Both the position numbers and the translations under genes were made by a program. From Timema cristinae (taxonomy: Eukaryota > Arthropoda > Insecta > Phasmatodea > Timematidae), in assembly GCA_039000515.1 (NCBI GenBank), contig JBCFYV010009882.1:50324411-50388410 (forward strand): a stretch of 64,000 nucleotides of DNA, written 5' to 3'. Below are positions 34,541-48,100 of the stretch, piece by piece. Below the pieces are notes generated by a model that ran no database searches, was not told where the DNA came from, and worked only from the letters and a program-made list of their open reading frames with translations. Position 1 is the stretch's first letter. Each line of letters opens with the position of its first letter.

Positions 34541-34660
34541 AAACCCCCCCCCAGTTCACCCCGAGCGAGATTCGAACCTGGATTCCCGTCCTTAAAAGTC
34601 TGCTAAAACGAAACTTGCGCGTTAGCTTTCAACCCCCACCTAGGCAGGTCCTGGTTTTTG
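34541..34660 (-). repeat. SINE family B head
   Basis: On the minus strand: ggacctgcctaggtggg (A-box region), agctaacgcgcaag, then ggttcgaatctcg (a good B box) and ggggtgaactgg with a c/g run. This is tRNA-like but lacks closing arms, so it is not called as a tRNA gene. Second copy at 28.05 kb. Confidence 0.55.
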
Positions 34661-35089
34661 GAATATTATAAAGGAAAAGGGGAAAAATTTTAAGTTGATA
34701 GAAAAATTGTTCGGGCCCATCTCGGGAAACAAAAGGCAAAGAATAATGTTTTTTAAATGGGGGAAAAAAAAAGGGTTTATAAAGTTTTAGTTTAATTAAA
34801 TTTCCCAATATTTATAAAACACTTAAAATTTTAATTAAATTTAAAATTTCCCTTTTAAATGATTTTTAAAAAAGCCACCCTAAAGCTACTTTTAACTTAA
34901 ATTTTAACCTTTAAATTTTTGGATCCCAACTTTATTGAGTTTTTTTCCCGCTACTTTTTTTAATTTTTAGTGTTTTAAATTTTTCCCATTTTTTTGACAA
35001 TTTGATGTGGGCGACTTTGATTATCCACTGCTTTAGTAGCTGTTTAAAGGGCATTACCTCCAAAAAGAACCGGAGGGCTGATGATGGTC

Positions 35090-35170
35090 GGGTGTACTGG
35101 GGGTGTCTACCAACCGGGGAAATCGGGAAAAAAGGGAATCACCCCGGAATTTAAAGGGGGTTAAAGGGAA
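35090..35170 (+). repeat. Copy of the gggtgtctac direct-repeat element
   Basis: gggtgtctaccaaccgggg is followed by aaatcgggaaaa and ggaatcacccc, paralleling the element at 1,818-1,950. Confidence 0.35.
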
Positions 35171-35886
35171 AAAAATGTAATAAAAAAAATATAAAAAAAA
35201 TAATCAATAATCAATATATTACATTGTAAATTTAAACTGTTTTTTTTGGTTAAAGCTGTGTAAATTTTTTTATAATTACCCTAATTCTTAGAACTTTTTT
35301 TAAATACAAATAATAAAAGCATGTTTTTTTTAAAATTTTAAAAAACTTATTACTATTCTTTAAAAAATTTTTAAATTTAAAATATTGTGGGGGTGAACCA
35401 CTTTTGATTTGGGAAAAATTTTAGGAAATTTCAGGGGAATTTTTGGGAAAAAGGTGGGAATTTCATTGATAAAGTTGATTTGAAAAGGGGGGGGGAGGGT
35501 TTTTTAAAATGTGTGTACACTTTCCTTTTAAATTTAAAACCTTTTTAAATTTCCTTTAAAACCTTTAGCCCCACTTGGGTACATAACTTTAAACTGAACG
35601 TTATTTAAAAACCCAAAAACGACCTACCACTACAAGCTAAAAGTTTGGGAAAATTACTTTATTTGGGGACTAACCAGAAAGAAAAACCTTTAATTTTTGA
35701 AAAAATGTGGATTTATGAATTTTCTTTTTTTTAACACACAATGAATATCCTTGTCTAAATAAGGAACATTTTCCTTACCTAAAGGGAAAGGTTAAAAAAA
35801 AAATTTTTGGCGGGTTTTTTAATATTTAAATAAAAAAACAAAATCTTTATTTAATTTTTTTATGTATCTCATTTTTTAAAATTCAG

Positions 35887-36014
35887 GGTGCTCGTGTTGG
35901 AATATCTTCTAAATTTTTTGGGCCTTGCTCAAGCACTTTGGGGATTGTGCTGTTGAATATGCTTCAAAAAAAAAAGCGTTTGGTGTGCCAATCATCAAAA
36001 TGAAGTCTGTACAG
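35887..36014 (+). CDS. ACADS: Short-chain acyl-CoA dehydrogenase, internal exon 4
   Basis: Acceptor attcag ends at 35,886. The exon starts GARVGISS and, with small corrections, continues LGLAQAALDCAVEYASKR, KAFGVPIIKMKSVQ, then donor cag/gttgaa. This equals the family's G-R(I/V)-IA-QALGIAQ-ALD-A--YA--R-AFG-P(I/L)-K-Q--Q, a helix at the tetramer interface with residues that contact FAD of the neighbouring subunit. The acceptor and donor are intact. The following exons, which include the catalytic Glu and the IYEGTSE motif, were looked for downstream and not found. Confidence 0.82.
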
Positions 36015-39000
36015 GTTGAATTTTTTAAATTTTCCCTTTAAAAAAAAATTTCACATAAAAAACTTTTTAAAAGCATGTGTGTTCCCATATAAATTATTAT
36101 ACCCCTTGTAGTTTTTAATGGGGGGGAGAGCAGCGAAAGGGGGAACCCCATTTTAAAAAAGGTACTGGGTGGTAAGCCCCAAAGGGGGCAAGGATCATTG
36201 GGAAGATCTAGACACAAAATTAGGATAAATTGGGAAATAGACCTGGGGGAAAAGGGCGTTTTAAATGAGGTAAACCCTAAATGGGCTAGATAGATCAAGA
36301 TAGGAAGTTTATTTTTGGGGTAAGGGGCGGCAATGAAATTTTTTTTTTTTCCTTTTTTTTAAAAATTTTCAAAAAGAAAAGATAAAACCCTTAAGTGTAT
36401 ACAGTGTTTGTTGACATGAGTAAAGGGAAAGAAAAAGAGGATGGGGGTGACTACAAAAAAACTTCTCTGACTGACATTAAACCCTTTGGGGGGGCCCAAA
36501 GGGCGTTTTCAAAACGCTGCACAAAATTTTTTGCAAAAAATTGCCGCTTTTGCCCCACATTGACCCCTTTTTTGGGGGCTTTATTTAAAGTATTAGTCAA
36601 CAGATGGGGCAAAGTTTTTTATTTCCCCCGCACTCTTTATTTTAAAGAAACTTTTTTTTTTTTGCACTTAAGAGTTTGATCCCTTTCAAAAAAAGAAAAT
36701 TTAAAATTTAGCTTTATGATTTCCCAAACCTTTGGCCCTTGTTTTTGAAAACATGGCTTTAAGAGGAAAGCTGTGTTTCCAAGACACAGAAATACTTGCA
36801 ATTTTTATAATAAGCTAACGGGGAATGATCAATTTTGTTAGTGTTTCTGAAAGTAGTGTTTTTCTAAAATTTATAAAATTAAAAACTTAACAGGAAATAT
36901 TTCTATTTAAAGGGTGAAAGAGGAAAAAAGAAAAGGGGGCAGCTGAAAATTGAAAAACGCTTTTTAAATACTACTAAATTCCCCTTTTGGAAATGAAATA
37001 TATATTAAAAGTTCAGGATAATCCACAAAAAACCTCTTCAAAATTTTTTGCAAAAAACCCCAGGTTTGTTCCCCCCCCCACCCCCACCCCCCTTTCAGAT
37101 TCCCAACCCAAATTTTTTATTTTAGACTTTGTTTTACTAAAACCCCTTGCTAAATTGAGGGTCACTAAAAACAGCTGCTATGGCATAACCCAATTTTAGC
37201 TTTAAAATTTCTAAAGTCATTTTTTTTTTTGTAAATGTTGTTATTAACTCGTTTTTTTTTATTTTCCCTTTTCAGTGTTTTTCTATTTAAGCAAAAAAAT
37301 TTTTCAAAGTTTTAAAAATTTAAATGTCAAAAAAAAACATTTAATTTTTTTTAAAAAAAAATTTTTTCTAGTGATTTTTTTTTAATATTTAAAAAATTTA
37401 AAAAAAAATTAAATGTAAAATTTTTTAAAATTTGGCTTGGCAAGCATTTTAAACCAATTAATGAAAAAAATTTGGGAGCCCCAAAGAAGTTCAAACCCTA
37501 AATTGTTTTTTAAAATTTTTTAAAACTAAAATCCGGTATTTTTCAGCATAATAGTTTTGGGCACCTTTGACATATTTTTTGTCTTTTTCTTTGGGAAACC
37601 CAAAGGGGGTTAAAACCCTATTCGAATATTGTGAGTTTTTTAAAAAATGGGGAAAATTTAAAAGCAATTAAGTAAGAGAATATTGAACAAGAAAATTAAT
37701 TGAGGATTTATATAATTTTTCTTTATCCCAATCTATACCCAAAAAAAAAATTTATCCCTTTTTGGGTGTCTAGGTTTAGGCCTGTTACTGAGCATGGAAC
37801 AAAAAAAACTAAAAAAAGAAAAAATTTTTTTAACTAGCCATTTTTTCTAATTTCCCAATTAGCATGGAAAATATAATTGGGATTGGGGATAAATTTAACC
37901 CTGCTAATGAAAACACAGTCAAAAGTTAAAATTTTTTATTTGATTTTAATTTTTTTGTAAAAACCCAATTTTAAAGTTGTAAAATGTTTAAATTTTTCAT
38001 TTCATTGTATAGCAACAATATTTAAATTCTAGCGACAATGTTTTTTTTAAAGGTGTATTGCATGAAAAAAAATGAAATAAAAAATTTAGATTACATTTTT
38101 AAATAAACCCAAGTGGGTTTTCTATCCTATTTGCAATTTAAACAAAACCAAATATTTAAAACCCCTGTATTAGAAACAATTTCCTTATTAAATTTTTTAA
38201 AATTTAACTACAAAATAAAAGGGAAAAACCCATTTAAAAATTTTTAAAAATTTTTCCGGGAAAAATAGGTTTTTCATTCATGGGGATTTTTATAAAAGAA
38301 AATGCTATATTTATTTTATTTTCAGGCCCTAATGATAAAAATGTAAAATATTGTGTATATAAAATTTTTAAAAATATCTTTGTTTGCTTTTGTAAAAAAA
38401 TTTTCAATGCTTTATAAGATAATCAAGTATAGAATAAAAAGCCATGGGATATATCTATTTTTTTAACGGGTACTCAAAGCTTGCAGATGTAAAACCTTTA
38501 AATTTGGAAAACATTTTTGGCCCCTATTTAAAAAAAATAAAAGCATGTCTAAAGGGGAAAACAGACTATAACTTTGTGTAGAAATAAACCTTTTAAACCC
38601 CCTTTAAAAATTTCCCAAACCATGCAATGGGTGTCATTAAAATTCCATAATAATTAAAAACCCCAGTTTTAAAATTTGAAGACCCATAAACCAAGCTTTG
38701 TTTGATTTAAATTTTTTTGACATACAATAAATATTTTTACTCTCTTTATACAATTTTTGAGCCCAATTTAAATTCTTATTAAGGGGGGGAAAATTTTAAT
38801 CCCCTTGTTATTTAAATTATTTTATTTTTTTTTTTTCATACACATACCCTTTTTTAAATTAAATTTTTTTCCCTTACCCAATTAGTTGGGTATAGCTTAG
38901 GGCCAAAAAAGAGAGAGGGGAAGGCATTATTTTTGCATTTTTTTATTACAAAAAAATTTTTTGGGAAAAAATTAAAAATTAGATATTTCTTCAGTAGAAA

Positions 39001-41760
39001 AATTTTTGTTTAATTTTCTGGGCAAAAAAAAACCTTTTTTTTTCCAAAAACTAAAAAAGTATTTTTTTTTAACCCTCTCCTCCCCCTTTTTCCCCACCTA
39101 AAAAATGGGTTTTTTCACTTTTTAACATATAAAGTTTAAAGATTGGTAAAAACCGGGAACAAAATTGTTGGGGGCCCAGTAAACCCACATTTTTGGGTTT
39201 GAAAATATTAAAAGGGTTGCAAGTAATCACGTGTTTCTCTGCTTAGTGTTTTCCAATTTAAGTTTTCACAATATTTTAAAAACTATTGGTCTGATTGTGT
39301 AATGTTTTATCTTTAATCGGGTTTTTAATGTTTTTTGTGGGTTAATTTTTGTTCTATAGTTTAATATTTTTTAAGGGCCTTTCCCAAATTTTTTAAATTA
39401 TTAAATTATTAGGGATATGTTGGTCAAACTAGAAATTTGTACAGTTTTTTAAAATTTTTCGGGCCAAACGAAAAATTGACGGTGTTAATAAAAAACATTC
39501 TACTTTTTTTTTTGTACAAACAAATTTTGAGTTGAAAAATTTTTCCTTTTTTTAAATTCAAGACATATGAAAAAAACCGAAAGAAGGGGATTTTAAATTT
39601 GGATGGCCCCAAAAAAAAAATTAAGTAAAGGGGGCATATTTCGAGGAAGGAAAGGGAAAGAGGGCCACGTGCATGTTTTTTTTCTAACAGTTAAAAAGAC
39701 CAACTGAAAAACCAATTCTACACAAAAAAATTTAATCTTTTTCCCCACATAACCTTCTTTTTAAAGAGTTCCTTAAACTGGAAAAAACCTGTTTAAAAAG
39801 GGTTTGCCTCTGAAACACCTCATCCAGCATTAAAATTTTTCCCAAAGCAGCAAACATTATTAGAAAGGTGAAGAAAAAAAGAATAAATTTCCCCTCCAAA
39901 AAAAAGGAAAAAAAACCCAAAGGCCCTTGGGGCCCAAAAATTGCCCAGATGCTTTCATTGTCCCAACTTCCCTTTTACCTTTTGGGTTGGGAAAAAAGGG
40001 GTTTTTAAAAAGATTTAGTGGGCACTTAAAACCCAAATATAAGTTCTATAAGACTTCTTTTTCGGGGAATAATTTTTGCCTTTGTTTATCAAAGAGAAAC
40101 AAAAATGCTACCCAGAAAAACAAATTGAAGATATTGTAGCTGCACAACCAAACACAATTTTTTAACAACCGAAAATTTGGGCCCATTCTGCAGGGGGGCT
40201 AGCATCCTCATTTGCCATTTATGGGCAGAGCTTTTATTATCAATTTTTTCCCCTAGCAAATTGTTGTGATGCTGAGTCCCACAGCGGGTGAACATAAGAC
40301 TTTACTCTCTTTAAAACGGGTGCAAAAAAAGGGCATCCCCCCCCAAACCCAATCTTTTCCTAAAAATTTATTTATTTTACAGAAAATTTCCCCAAAAACC
40401 CTGCAAGCTGCTTTTTAAATGGCACAAAAGGGGTTTTCGGTGACATTTTTCCTTGCTTAAAACCCCCTTCCCAGGGGGCAAAAAGGATGCAAAGATTTCT
40501 TGCCCAAAAAAACCCCCCCAAAATTTATTTCAAAGGCTCGCGAAATTTGGTTGTTATAATTGGGAAAGCTTTACAGCAAATGCGGGTTTTGCATGCTGGG
40601 GCCAAAAACTATGGATTTACCTGAGTTGAATTTAATTTCAGGATGAGAAACGCGATGGTAAAGTTAAAATGCCATGCAACATTTTTTTTTTTGTTAGAAA
40701 AAAGCGGGGCTGAAGAACTGGGTTTTAAAATTCGGGACTTTGGGACTTTCTTTTTTTCCAAAAAAGGGAAAATGGCTCTGACATTTTTTGAAGTCTAAAC
40801 CCTTTTTTGGAAGCTCCCACCGAATTTTTCAGAAAAAATTTTTATCCTATGGGCCAATGAAAAACCCCAAAAACCCCAAACCTCCCTTTAAGCAACCATT
40901 TCGCCCAATTCGAAAAATGTACTTGTTTTTTAGCATCCCCTTTTTCAAAAAACCCTGCTAAAGTCTTAAAAAAGTTGGGTTTTCCCACATTAAAATGAAT
41001 AACTTTAATGTTTAGGTTTAATTTTTGATCCCCCGGAAAATAAGGAAATTTATTTAATGAAGAGGAAAGATACCACGCCTTTAAAACCCTGCTTGGGGAC
41101 AGTAATTTCCCTTTTAAATTCTGGATCCAAAAAAACGAAGCCAGTTTTTTAAACTAGATCGATGGGGAATGATTTTGACAAAGTCCCTTTCCCCCGTGGG
41201 TTTTATTTCACAAAAACCCGTGATTGATAGAGATGAAAAGGGAAAATTTGGGGAATATTTTCCAGGCCCCCGACTAGCCCGGCAAAGAACCATATTAAGG
41301 GGTAAAAGGGGAAAACCAAAAAGTTTTTTCCGAGTGGGGCTTTTTTTTTGCCGAGAGATTTCTAGCAATTCCAGCCACCAAGTGTCGGGGGGGGGGGAAA
41401 ATTTTTTCTCGACAGCTGGGAACATTTGACCAATCGTCGGGGAATATTTTAAACATGGAGTTGAAAGCACTTACCTTTTTAAACATGAAAATTTAAAGGG
41501 GCTAGTGTCAAATTAACAAATTTTTTTTTAATAATTTTTACCCCTTTTTTTAAACCCAACATGTTTTCCTTTCCGGGGTGTAAGCCCTGATTTTCTTAAT
41601 AGGGGAAATATTATTTGTGTAGCTGTGGTTTACAGAGAAAAGGGCCTAACTTTTGATTAAACAGGGTGTTTTATTAGGTGTACTGTTTTGATAATTTTTT
41701 TTTTTTTTTTTTTTTTGAAAAGTGTAACTGTTTAGCCTAAAAAAAACATGGTTTCCTTTT
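36015..41760. other. Low-quality sequence, presumably ACADS intron
   Basis: No exon could be confirmed. Short protein-like stretches exist near 39.75-39.92 (minus), 40.12 and 41.17-41.48 kb but match no family that I recognise. Confidence 0.35.
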
Positions 41761-41765
41761 TTGGG

Positions 41766-42100
41766 AACCGGGTGGTCTGGGGGTAAGTGTGTTAAAGAAC
41801 TTTAAATTTCCAAAAAACCGGCCGGGGTTTAAAAAAAAAAAAAAATCCCTTCGGTCCGGCAAAAAAAAAAAAAAAATTTATCCCAAAATTTATCAAACCC
41901 CTTTCCCTTTTCCCCCTCTGAAAAGGGGACATCTTGTGAATGGGGGGAAATGCCGGGCCGCCCCCGTGGTCCGGATTCCACGTTAAACTTTGGGCCCTTT
42001 CATTTAAACTCAAAATTCCCCCTTTACCTTTAAACAAAATTAGCAAAAAGTGCGTAAAAACCCCCAAAAGGGTAGTAAGACGCGGTGCTAAATAAAAAAG
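41766..42100 (+). repeat. SINE family A copy, near full length
   Basis: Head ggtggtctgggggtaagtgt, then cggccggggttt (B-box region, garbled), gacatcttgtgaatgg, aatgccgggccg, ccggattccacgttaaactt, ctttaccttt, agtgcgtaaaaacc and gggtagtaagacgcggtgct. A- and C-runs are strongly expanded. Confidence 0.8.
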
Positions 42101-45100
42101 GGTTTTCATGAATTTAAAATTTTTTGATTTAGCAGGGTTTTAAACCCAATTAATTAAGCTTATTTTATAAAGTGATTTTTTTCATGGGGTAAAAGGCTAA
42201 CTTTTTATTTTACAGTGTGTTTTATCAATGAAAATTTTTTTTAAAAAATTTAGCTTTTTTTTTAAACCCGGGAGAAAACCCTTTTTTATTTAATTTGGTT
42301 TTTTCTACCTAAATGAAATTTTAAACCCAACATGTCTTTTGTAAAGTGAAAGGCCCCCTTCCTTTTTTACTATTGTACCCGCTTTATTTAAAAAGGGTTT
42401 TTTTTTAAGGGTAAAGCCTAACTGTTTTTATAAAGTTTGGGGTTTTTTAAAAAGTGAAAATTTTTTTTTTAAAACCCGGGTTTTCCCAAATTTGTACCCA
42501 ATTTGTAAATTTTTCCCCATATTTGGGAATTTTTTTTAGCATATTTAAACATGAAAATTTTTTTGTTTTGGGTTTAATTAAATTTTGGGAATTTTAAAAA
42601 ACCCCGCTTCGCAGATGTTTTAAATTTTCCAGACATCATACAAGTTTTTATACAATTAAATATTCAAAATATTTAAACCCAAAAAAATTTTTAATGTACC
42701 ATTTTTTAAAAGCCCATAAAATTGCATAATTTGTAATCATATTTTAAATACGCTTTTTTTTAACCCCCCGATAATTGGTTTTCATCTCTTTTTCCATTCT
42801 AAGATTTAAATTTTTTTATTTATTTTAAATTTCTACTCTTTAATTAAATTCATGGGACTGAACCCAATCATTGCAAAATTTATAGATAAAAATTTTTTTT
42901 TTGACTGAACCGATAGTAGAAACCAACCCCGGTGGGCAGACACAGTGTTTTCACGGGCCAAAAAGGAAAACCATGTAAATTCCCAAACAAAAAACTCATC
43001 CAAATTTAAAGGGATCCCATCTTTTCCAATATTTTTCTTTTTTTTGGGTTTTTTTTTTCCCCTTCCGAGGGGTCATTTGGGATTTTGAAAAAAATATTCT
43101 TCTGTTATTTTTGTGCTTGATTTTTTACTTTTTTTTTTTATCAATTATTAAAAAATTTTTTTTTTTAAATGTTAAAATTTCCCCCTTGTCTTACTTGCTC
43201 TAAAAATAAATAATACAAATTATTTAAACAAAGCCAAAATTTCCTAAAATATATAAAAATATTAAAAGGTTTTTTATATAATTGTCTTATGAAATACGCT
43301 TTTTTCTAATATAAAAACTTTTCAAAAAATTTTATTATTTTGCGTGTTTTTTTAAAACTGACAAAGGGGTTAAACAATAAAAATCACATGAAAAAAAAAC
43401 ATAAAAAATTTAAAACAAACCAGTAAAAATCTTTCCCAAAATCATTTCCCTTAAAATTTGAGAGATTTGTTTTATGAAACAAAACCTAGTCTCTACATAA
43501 AAATTTTCCCAATGTGGGGTGTTTGAAATTTTCGGCACTTTTGCGTGTCTTTTCCTGGCTTCCAAAGCCCCTAAAATGACCTAAAAATTTTGCTATTTAA
43601 AAATAATTTAGACCACGGACAGAAACCAAACAGATTTGATTTTTGGATTTTTTTTTTAAAATTCCCCAAATTTTTTTTTTTATAAAAAAATTCCCTCCAA
43701 CAAAAAATAATTCCCAAATTTCCCTATGTTTCATTTTGAAAAAATTCAGAAGCCCAAAAGATTGGGGGAAGCTGAAATTTTGTAGACAGGTACCCCTTTA
43801 GCTCTTTAAGAAGGGTTGTTACTTGGTACTGAAGCAAAAAATTCCAACTTTTGGTCTAGTTTATTTTATATGTTAAATATATACATTTTTCCAAATTTTT
43901 ACTTATTCACATTTACTTTTCTCTATAACTTTAATGAACTCACGGGAAATGTACATTAAAACTAATTGTGACTAATACCCTTTAGATAAAAAACGGGCGG
44001 GATAGGGCCCAATAAATTTTAAAAAAAAGGCAAAAACTATTTCCCCCGGAAAACCCTTGGGCTTAAAAGAAGTGGTAAAAAGGTTTACCAAGGTTAGTTT
44101 TTTTAAAAAATTTCTTAAACAAACCCTTTTTTTTGAAATACTAACAATTTGTTAAAAAAGGAATCATTTTTTAAATGGAGCCATAAAATTTGTAAAAACT
44201 TTTAAGGGAAAGGGTTTTTCTAGTTTCTAATTTTTAGTATTTCTTTCATTTAGAAAAGTGCTCCCGACATGAAAAACCAATACCAGCTATTTTAACCCAA
44301 ATCCCCAACTTTTTAAAATCTTAAATTTAAATTTTTTTGCCAAAACCTTTTTGCCCTTAGTAGAATTCAGGGGCTCCCCCAAAAAATTAAACCCATACAA
44401 AACAAACCCCAAATCTGATTGTATTTTTCCAACAGGTTTTACTTTTTTTAAAATAAAATTATTTTACAGAAATACACCCAAATTTTAAAACATTTACTTT
44501 ATAAAGCAAATATTTTTTGTTTTTTTGGGAGGCCTATTTAGGTTGTTAAAAACCAGGGAAAATTATTTTTTAAAAATTGGAAAATTTTTTTTGACCCCTT
44601 TTGGGAGTAGAAAAGGGGTGAAAGAAAATGATAAAAAATGGTAAAGTTTTTTTTTAAAAAAACCTTGATTTTATTTTGGACCAAAAACTAATGGTGAGGG
44701 CTTTTAAATCCATCCCTAAAAAATCAAAGGGCCCCCAAGGGTTCCCCCAACCGCCCAACGAAAATTACAAAATTTGGGAAAGGATTTTATGCAATAGTAG
44801 ACCAAGCGCCAGTTGATTTTGAATTGGAAATAAAAATTTTTTCAAAAAACACTAATTTAAAAGAAATTATGCCCCTCCCTCCCAAATCATTAAGGGTATT
44901 TAATTTAAAAGAATAAATATAGAAAATTTAAATTTTGTTTTAGTGTTTTTTTTTTCTTTATATATGGTTTTAAATTTTAAAAAACCTTTTAAATTAAATG
45001 GTGTTTAAAGTTTATATTTGTTTATTTATTTTAAACCCAAAAAATTAAACCTTTACCAAATAGTAGACCCAAAAACCCATTTGGTTTTTGGGTCTTGAAT

Positions 45101-48100
45101 GCATAATCCCAAAAATAATGTATTACATATTTTTTAAAATAAAACAAAAACATCCCCTGAAAATTTTTTTAAACATATAACTTTTAAAATTTTTATTTTT
45201 TTAAAAAAACCAAAAATTTAAAGTTCAATTTTTAAAATTTTCAATTAAAAAAAAAATATTTTTTAGAAAATTTTTCTCGAGAAAAATTTATTGAATTTTT
45301 TTACTTTGTAAATATTTATCTTTGTTTTTATGTTTGTCATGATTTTAAAAAAAATTGGGAAAACCTAAAAATACCTTTTTAAAGGGAAATTTTTATTATA
45401 CTTAAAATATTTCACTCTTTATAAACTTTTTTTATTTCCCCAAAAAACAAGCTAAAATTTTTCATAAAAATTTAAAAATTTTTGGTTTCCCCATTAAAAT
45501 TCCATCAATGCCATCAGTAATATCGGGGCTAACCCTTTAAGTTTCTTGTAAAAATTTTTTGCAATCATTGGGGAATAAAATGCAAAATTTGACTTCAGGT
45601 CATTTAATTTTTGGGTTACTTTTTGGGCCCTTTCCTTCTGGCCCAAAGGGTTTTTTTTAAAATTAAAATTGAACATTTTTCGTTTTTTTTCGCGGGTTTC
45701 TTTCCCCCTGTTGTTTTAAATTATCCACTTCATTGTTAGCATAAATACCCCCCCGGGATAATTCCCCCAAAAACCCAAAACCCCTTTCCCCCATTTTTTC
45801 CCCCCCAAAAAAAAAAAAGAAAATTTTGGGGTTTTAAAAAAAAAATTTCATAAATGTAAAAACTTTGGCCCCTTTTTCAAAAAGGGAAAAAAAAAAAAAT
45901 TATAAACAATTCCCCGAAAAATTTTTTTTTTAAATCTAAAAAAAAAAAAAAAAAAAGTTTTTAAATTTTCTTTATTGTTCAAAAATGAACTCCTAAAACA
46001 TTTCTTTTTTGGAGGTTTCCTTTCAAAATAATTATTTTTTGTACTAACATTAAAAAAATATTTTTTTTTACTTTCTTCCCCAATACCCCTAAAACTTTTA
46101 ATTGTAACCCTTAAAAAAGTCCAACCCAAAATTTTGCTCAATCTTTAGCTTGTTTGTCCACTGATTAAAAGGCCCCCCTTGGGTTTCGATTCATGGCATG
46201 GCCAAAAAAAAATTTTTATTGGGGAAAAGGGTTCTCACATGTATTGGGATCCCAAAAAAATTAAATTTTTAAAATTTTTTTAATAATTTAAATTTTAAAC
46301 AAAATATAAAAATGAAATTTTACATTAATTCAAAAAGAGTATAAATTGATAAAATCAAAAATAAAAAAAATTTAACCCCATTTATTAATGCAAAACAAAA
46401 AATGCATTTTTAAAAAATAAGGGAAAAATATTCCAAAAAAAATTTAAAAGTGTGTGAAAAATTTTAAATTTAATTTAAAATAAAACATATCCAAAAATTT
46501 TGTGTTTGGGGGGGGGGGAAGTTTGAATAAAAAATTTTTTTATTTTAAAAATTTTTCCAGTTTTAGAAAAATTTACACTTTTTTCATAAAAAATCATAAA
46601 GGGAAAAAGTCTTTGAATAAATCTTTTTGTAAAAAACCCCTTTTTACCCAAAATTTTTAAAACCGATTAAAAATGTGTGTGGGGTAAAAATTACTACAAA
46701 GTCTTTAAAAAATTAAATTATTGATTTTATAAATATACACCTTTCAGTGCATACTGATTTTATGGCATGGAGGTCTAAGGTTTTTAAAAAAACCCTTTGT
46801 TGCAAAAAGATGTTTTTATTTGTAACCCTAGTTTATTTAATTTCCCCCTTTTAAAGGATTAATTTAAATTTTGGGATTTTTTTTTTTCTTCCTTAATACT
46901 CAGGGAGTGCTTGTTTGGGGTTTTAAAAAAAATTCCAAAATTTAGAAAATTTTCCCAAATTTGTTTTTCCCTTAAAAAATTCTTTTAAGGGGGGATTTTA
47001 AAGTTGAAACATTATTTTCCCTCTCTCGTTTGGGGAGGGGGAAAAAAACCCCCCCCCCCCAATTTTGCCATGCGAAAAACCCCGCCCCTGCCACAAACCT
47101 ATAATTCATCCTCTTGCCCTCAATCCCGATAAATTTTCCCCATTTTCCCTCTTTCTTTTTTTAATCAAGGGCATTAAAACCCCCGGGCCCGCATTCACAA
47201 ATACAATTTCCAAAAAACACACAAAACCCCAAACCCCCCCACCCTAAATAGTTTCAATAAAATCCCAATTTTTGTTTTTTTTTATAAAATTTATATTTAA
47301 AAAAAAGGTAAACTAGATAAATTTAAAATAAGGGAAAAAACACCCCATTTAAAAATAAAATCTTAATTTTAAAAAGAGCAAAAAAATTATTTTCCAAAAA
47401 AGAAAAAAATCCGTTTTGGGAAAAAGCAGTTTTAAACATTTAAAGGGGACTTCCAAATTAATTTCCCAAAATTTTTTAAAAAGGCGGCTAAAAATCCAAA
47501 AAAAAGAAATAAAACCCTAACCAAAAATTCCCCCTTTTTTGTTTAACCCCTATTAAATTCCCGAAAAAAGAAAAAAATTTTTTACAAATCAACAAATTAC
47601 CTGTGTTATGTTAATTTAAAATTTTTTAAAAATGGTAAAATTTTCTCTTATTTTATAAAAAAGTTGCTCGTTTTTTTAATTGTCCTTAATAAGAAATTTT
47701 AAAATTAAAACTGAAATTTATATTTTCAAGTGGCTTTCCCTTTTTATAAACGGGTTTTAAAACTTAAAAGAAAAAAATTGTTTTTTTTAAATTTTGCTAG
47801 TTTTAAACCAAATTTAAATATAAAATGCCCAAGAAAATGAATTGATTATTTTTGGTTAATTTGAAACCGTGGAAAAACAACTAAAATACAACTCTGAATT
47901 ATATTTTTTCCCTTTTGTTTAGCTCAAAGGCACTTTACTCATGAAAACCCATCTTATGGGACCCCCAAAAATTTTCGGAAAATTTAGAAAGGAAGAAACC
48001 CCAAACCCAAAAAATCAAATTTAAAATACAATTTTTTCTACATTTTTCCACTTTAAAATAGGTTTGTCGATTAATTCCTTTATAAAAAAACTAAAAAAAT

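Noticed and set aside
34541..34660. tRNA gene
   Set aside because: Good B box, but no acceptor stem or complete cloverleaf; a second copy at 28.05 kb shows it is a SINE head.
36395..37199. Tandem pair of coding frames sharing caaaattttttgcaaaaaa
   Set aside because: The shared word is low complexity and the flanks do not align; probably chance in noisy AT-rich DNA.
40110..40300. Next ACADS exon
   Set aside because: A KLADI-like reading is possible only by adding bases. The rest does not follow the family and no clean acceptor is present.
41114..41486. Protein-coding gene, either strand
   Set aside because: Frames of 86 and 118 codons overlap on opposite strands in noisy sequence with no recognised motif.
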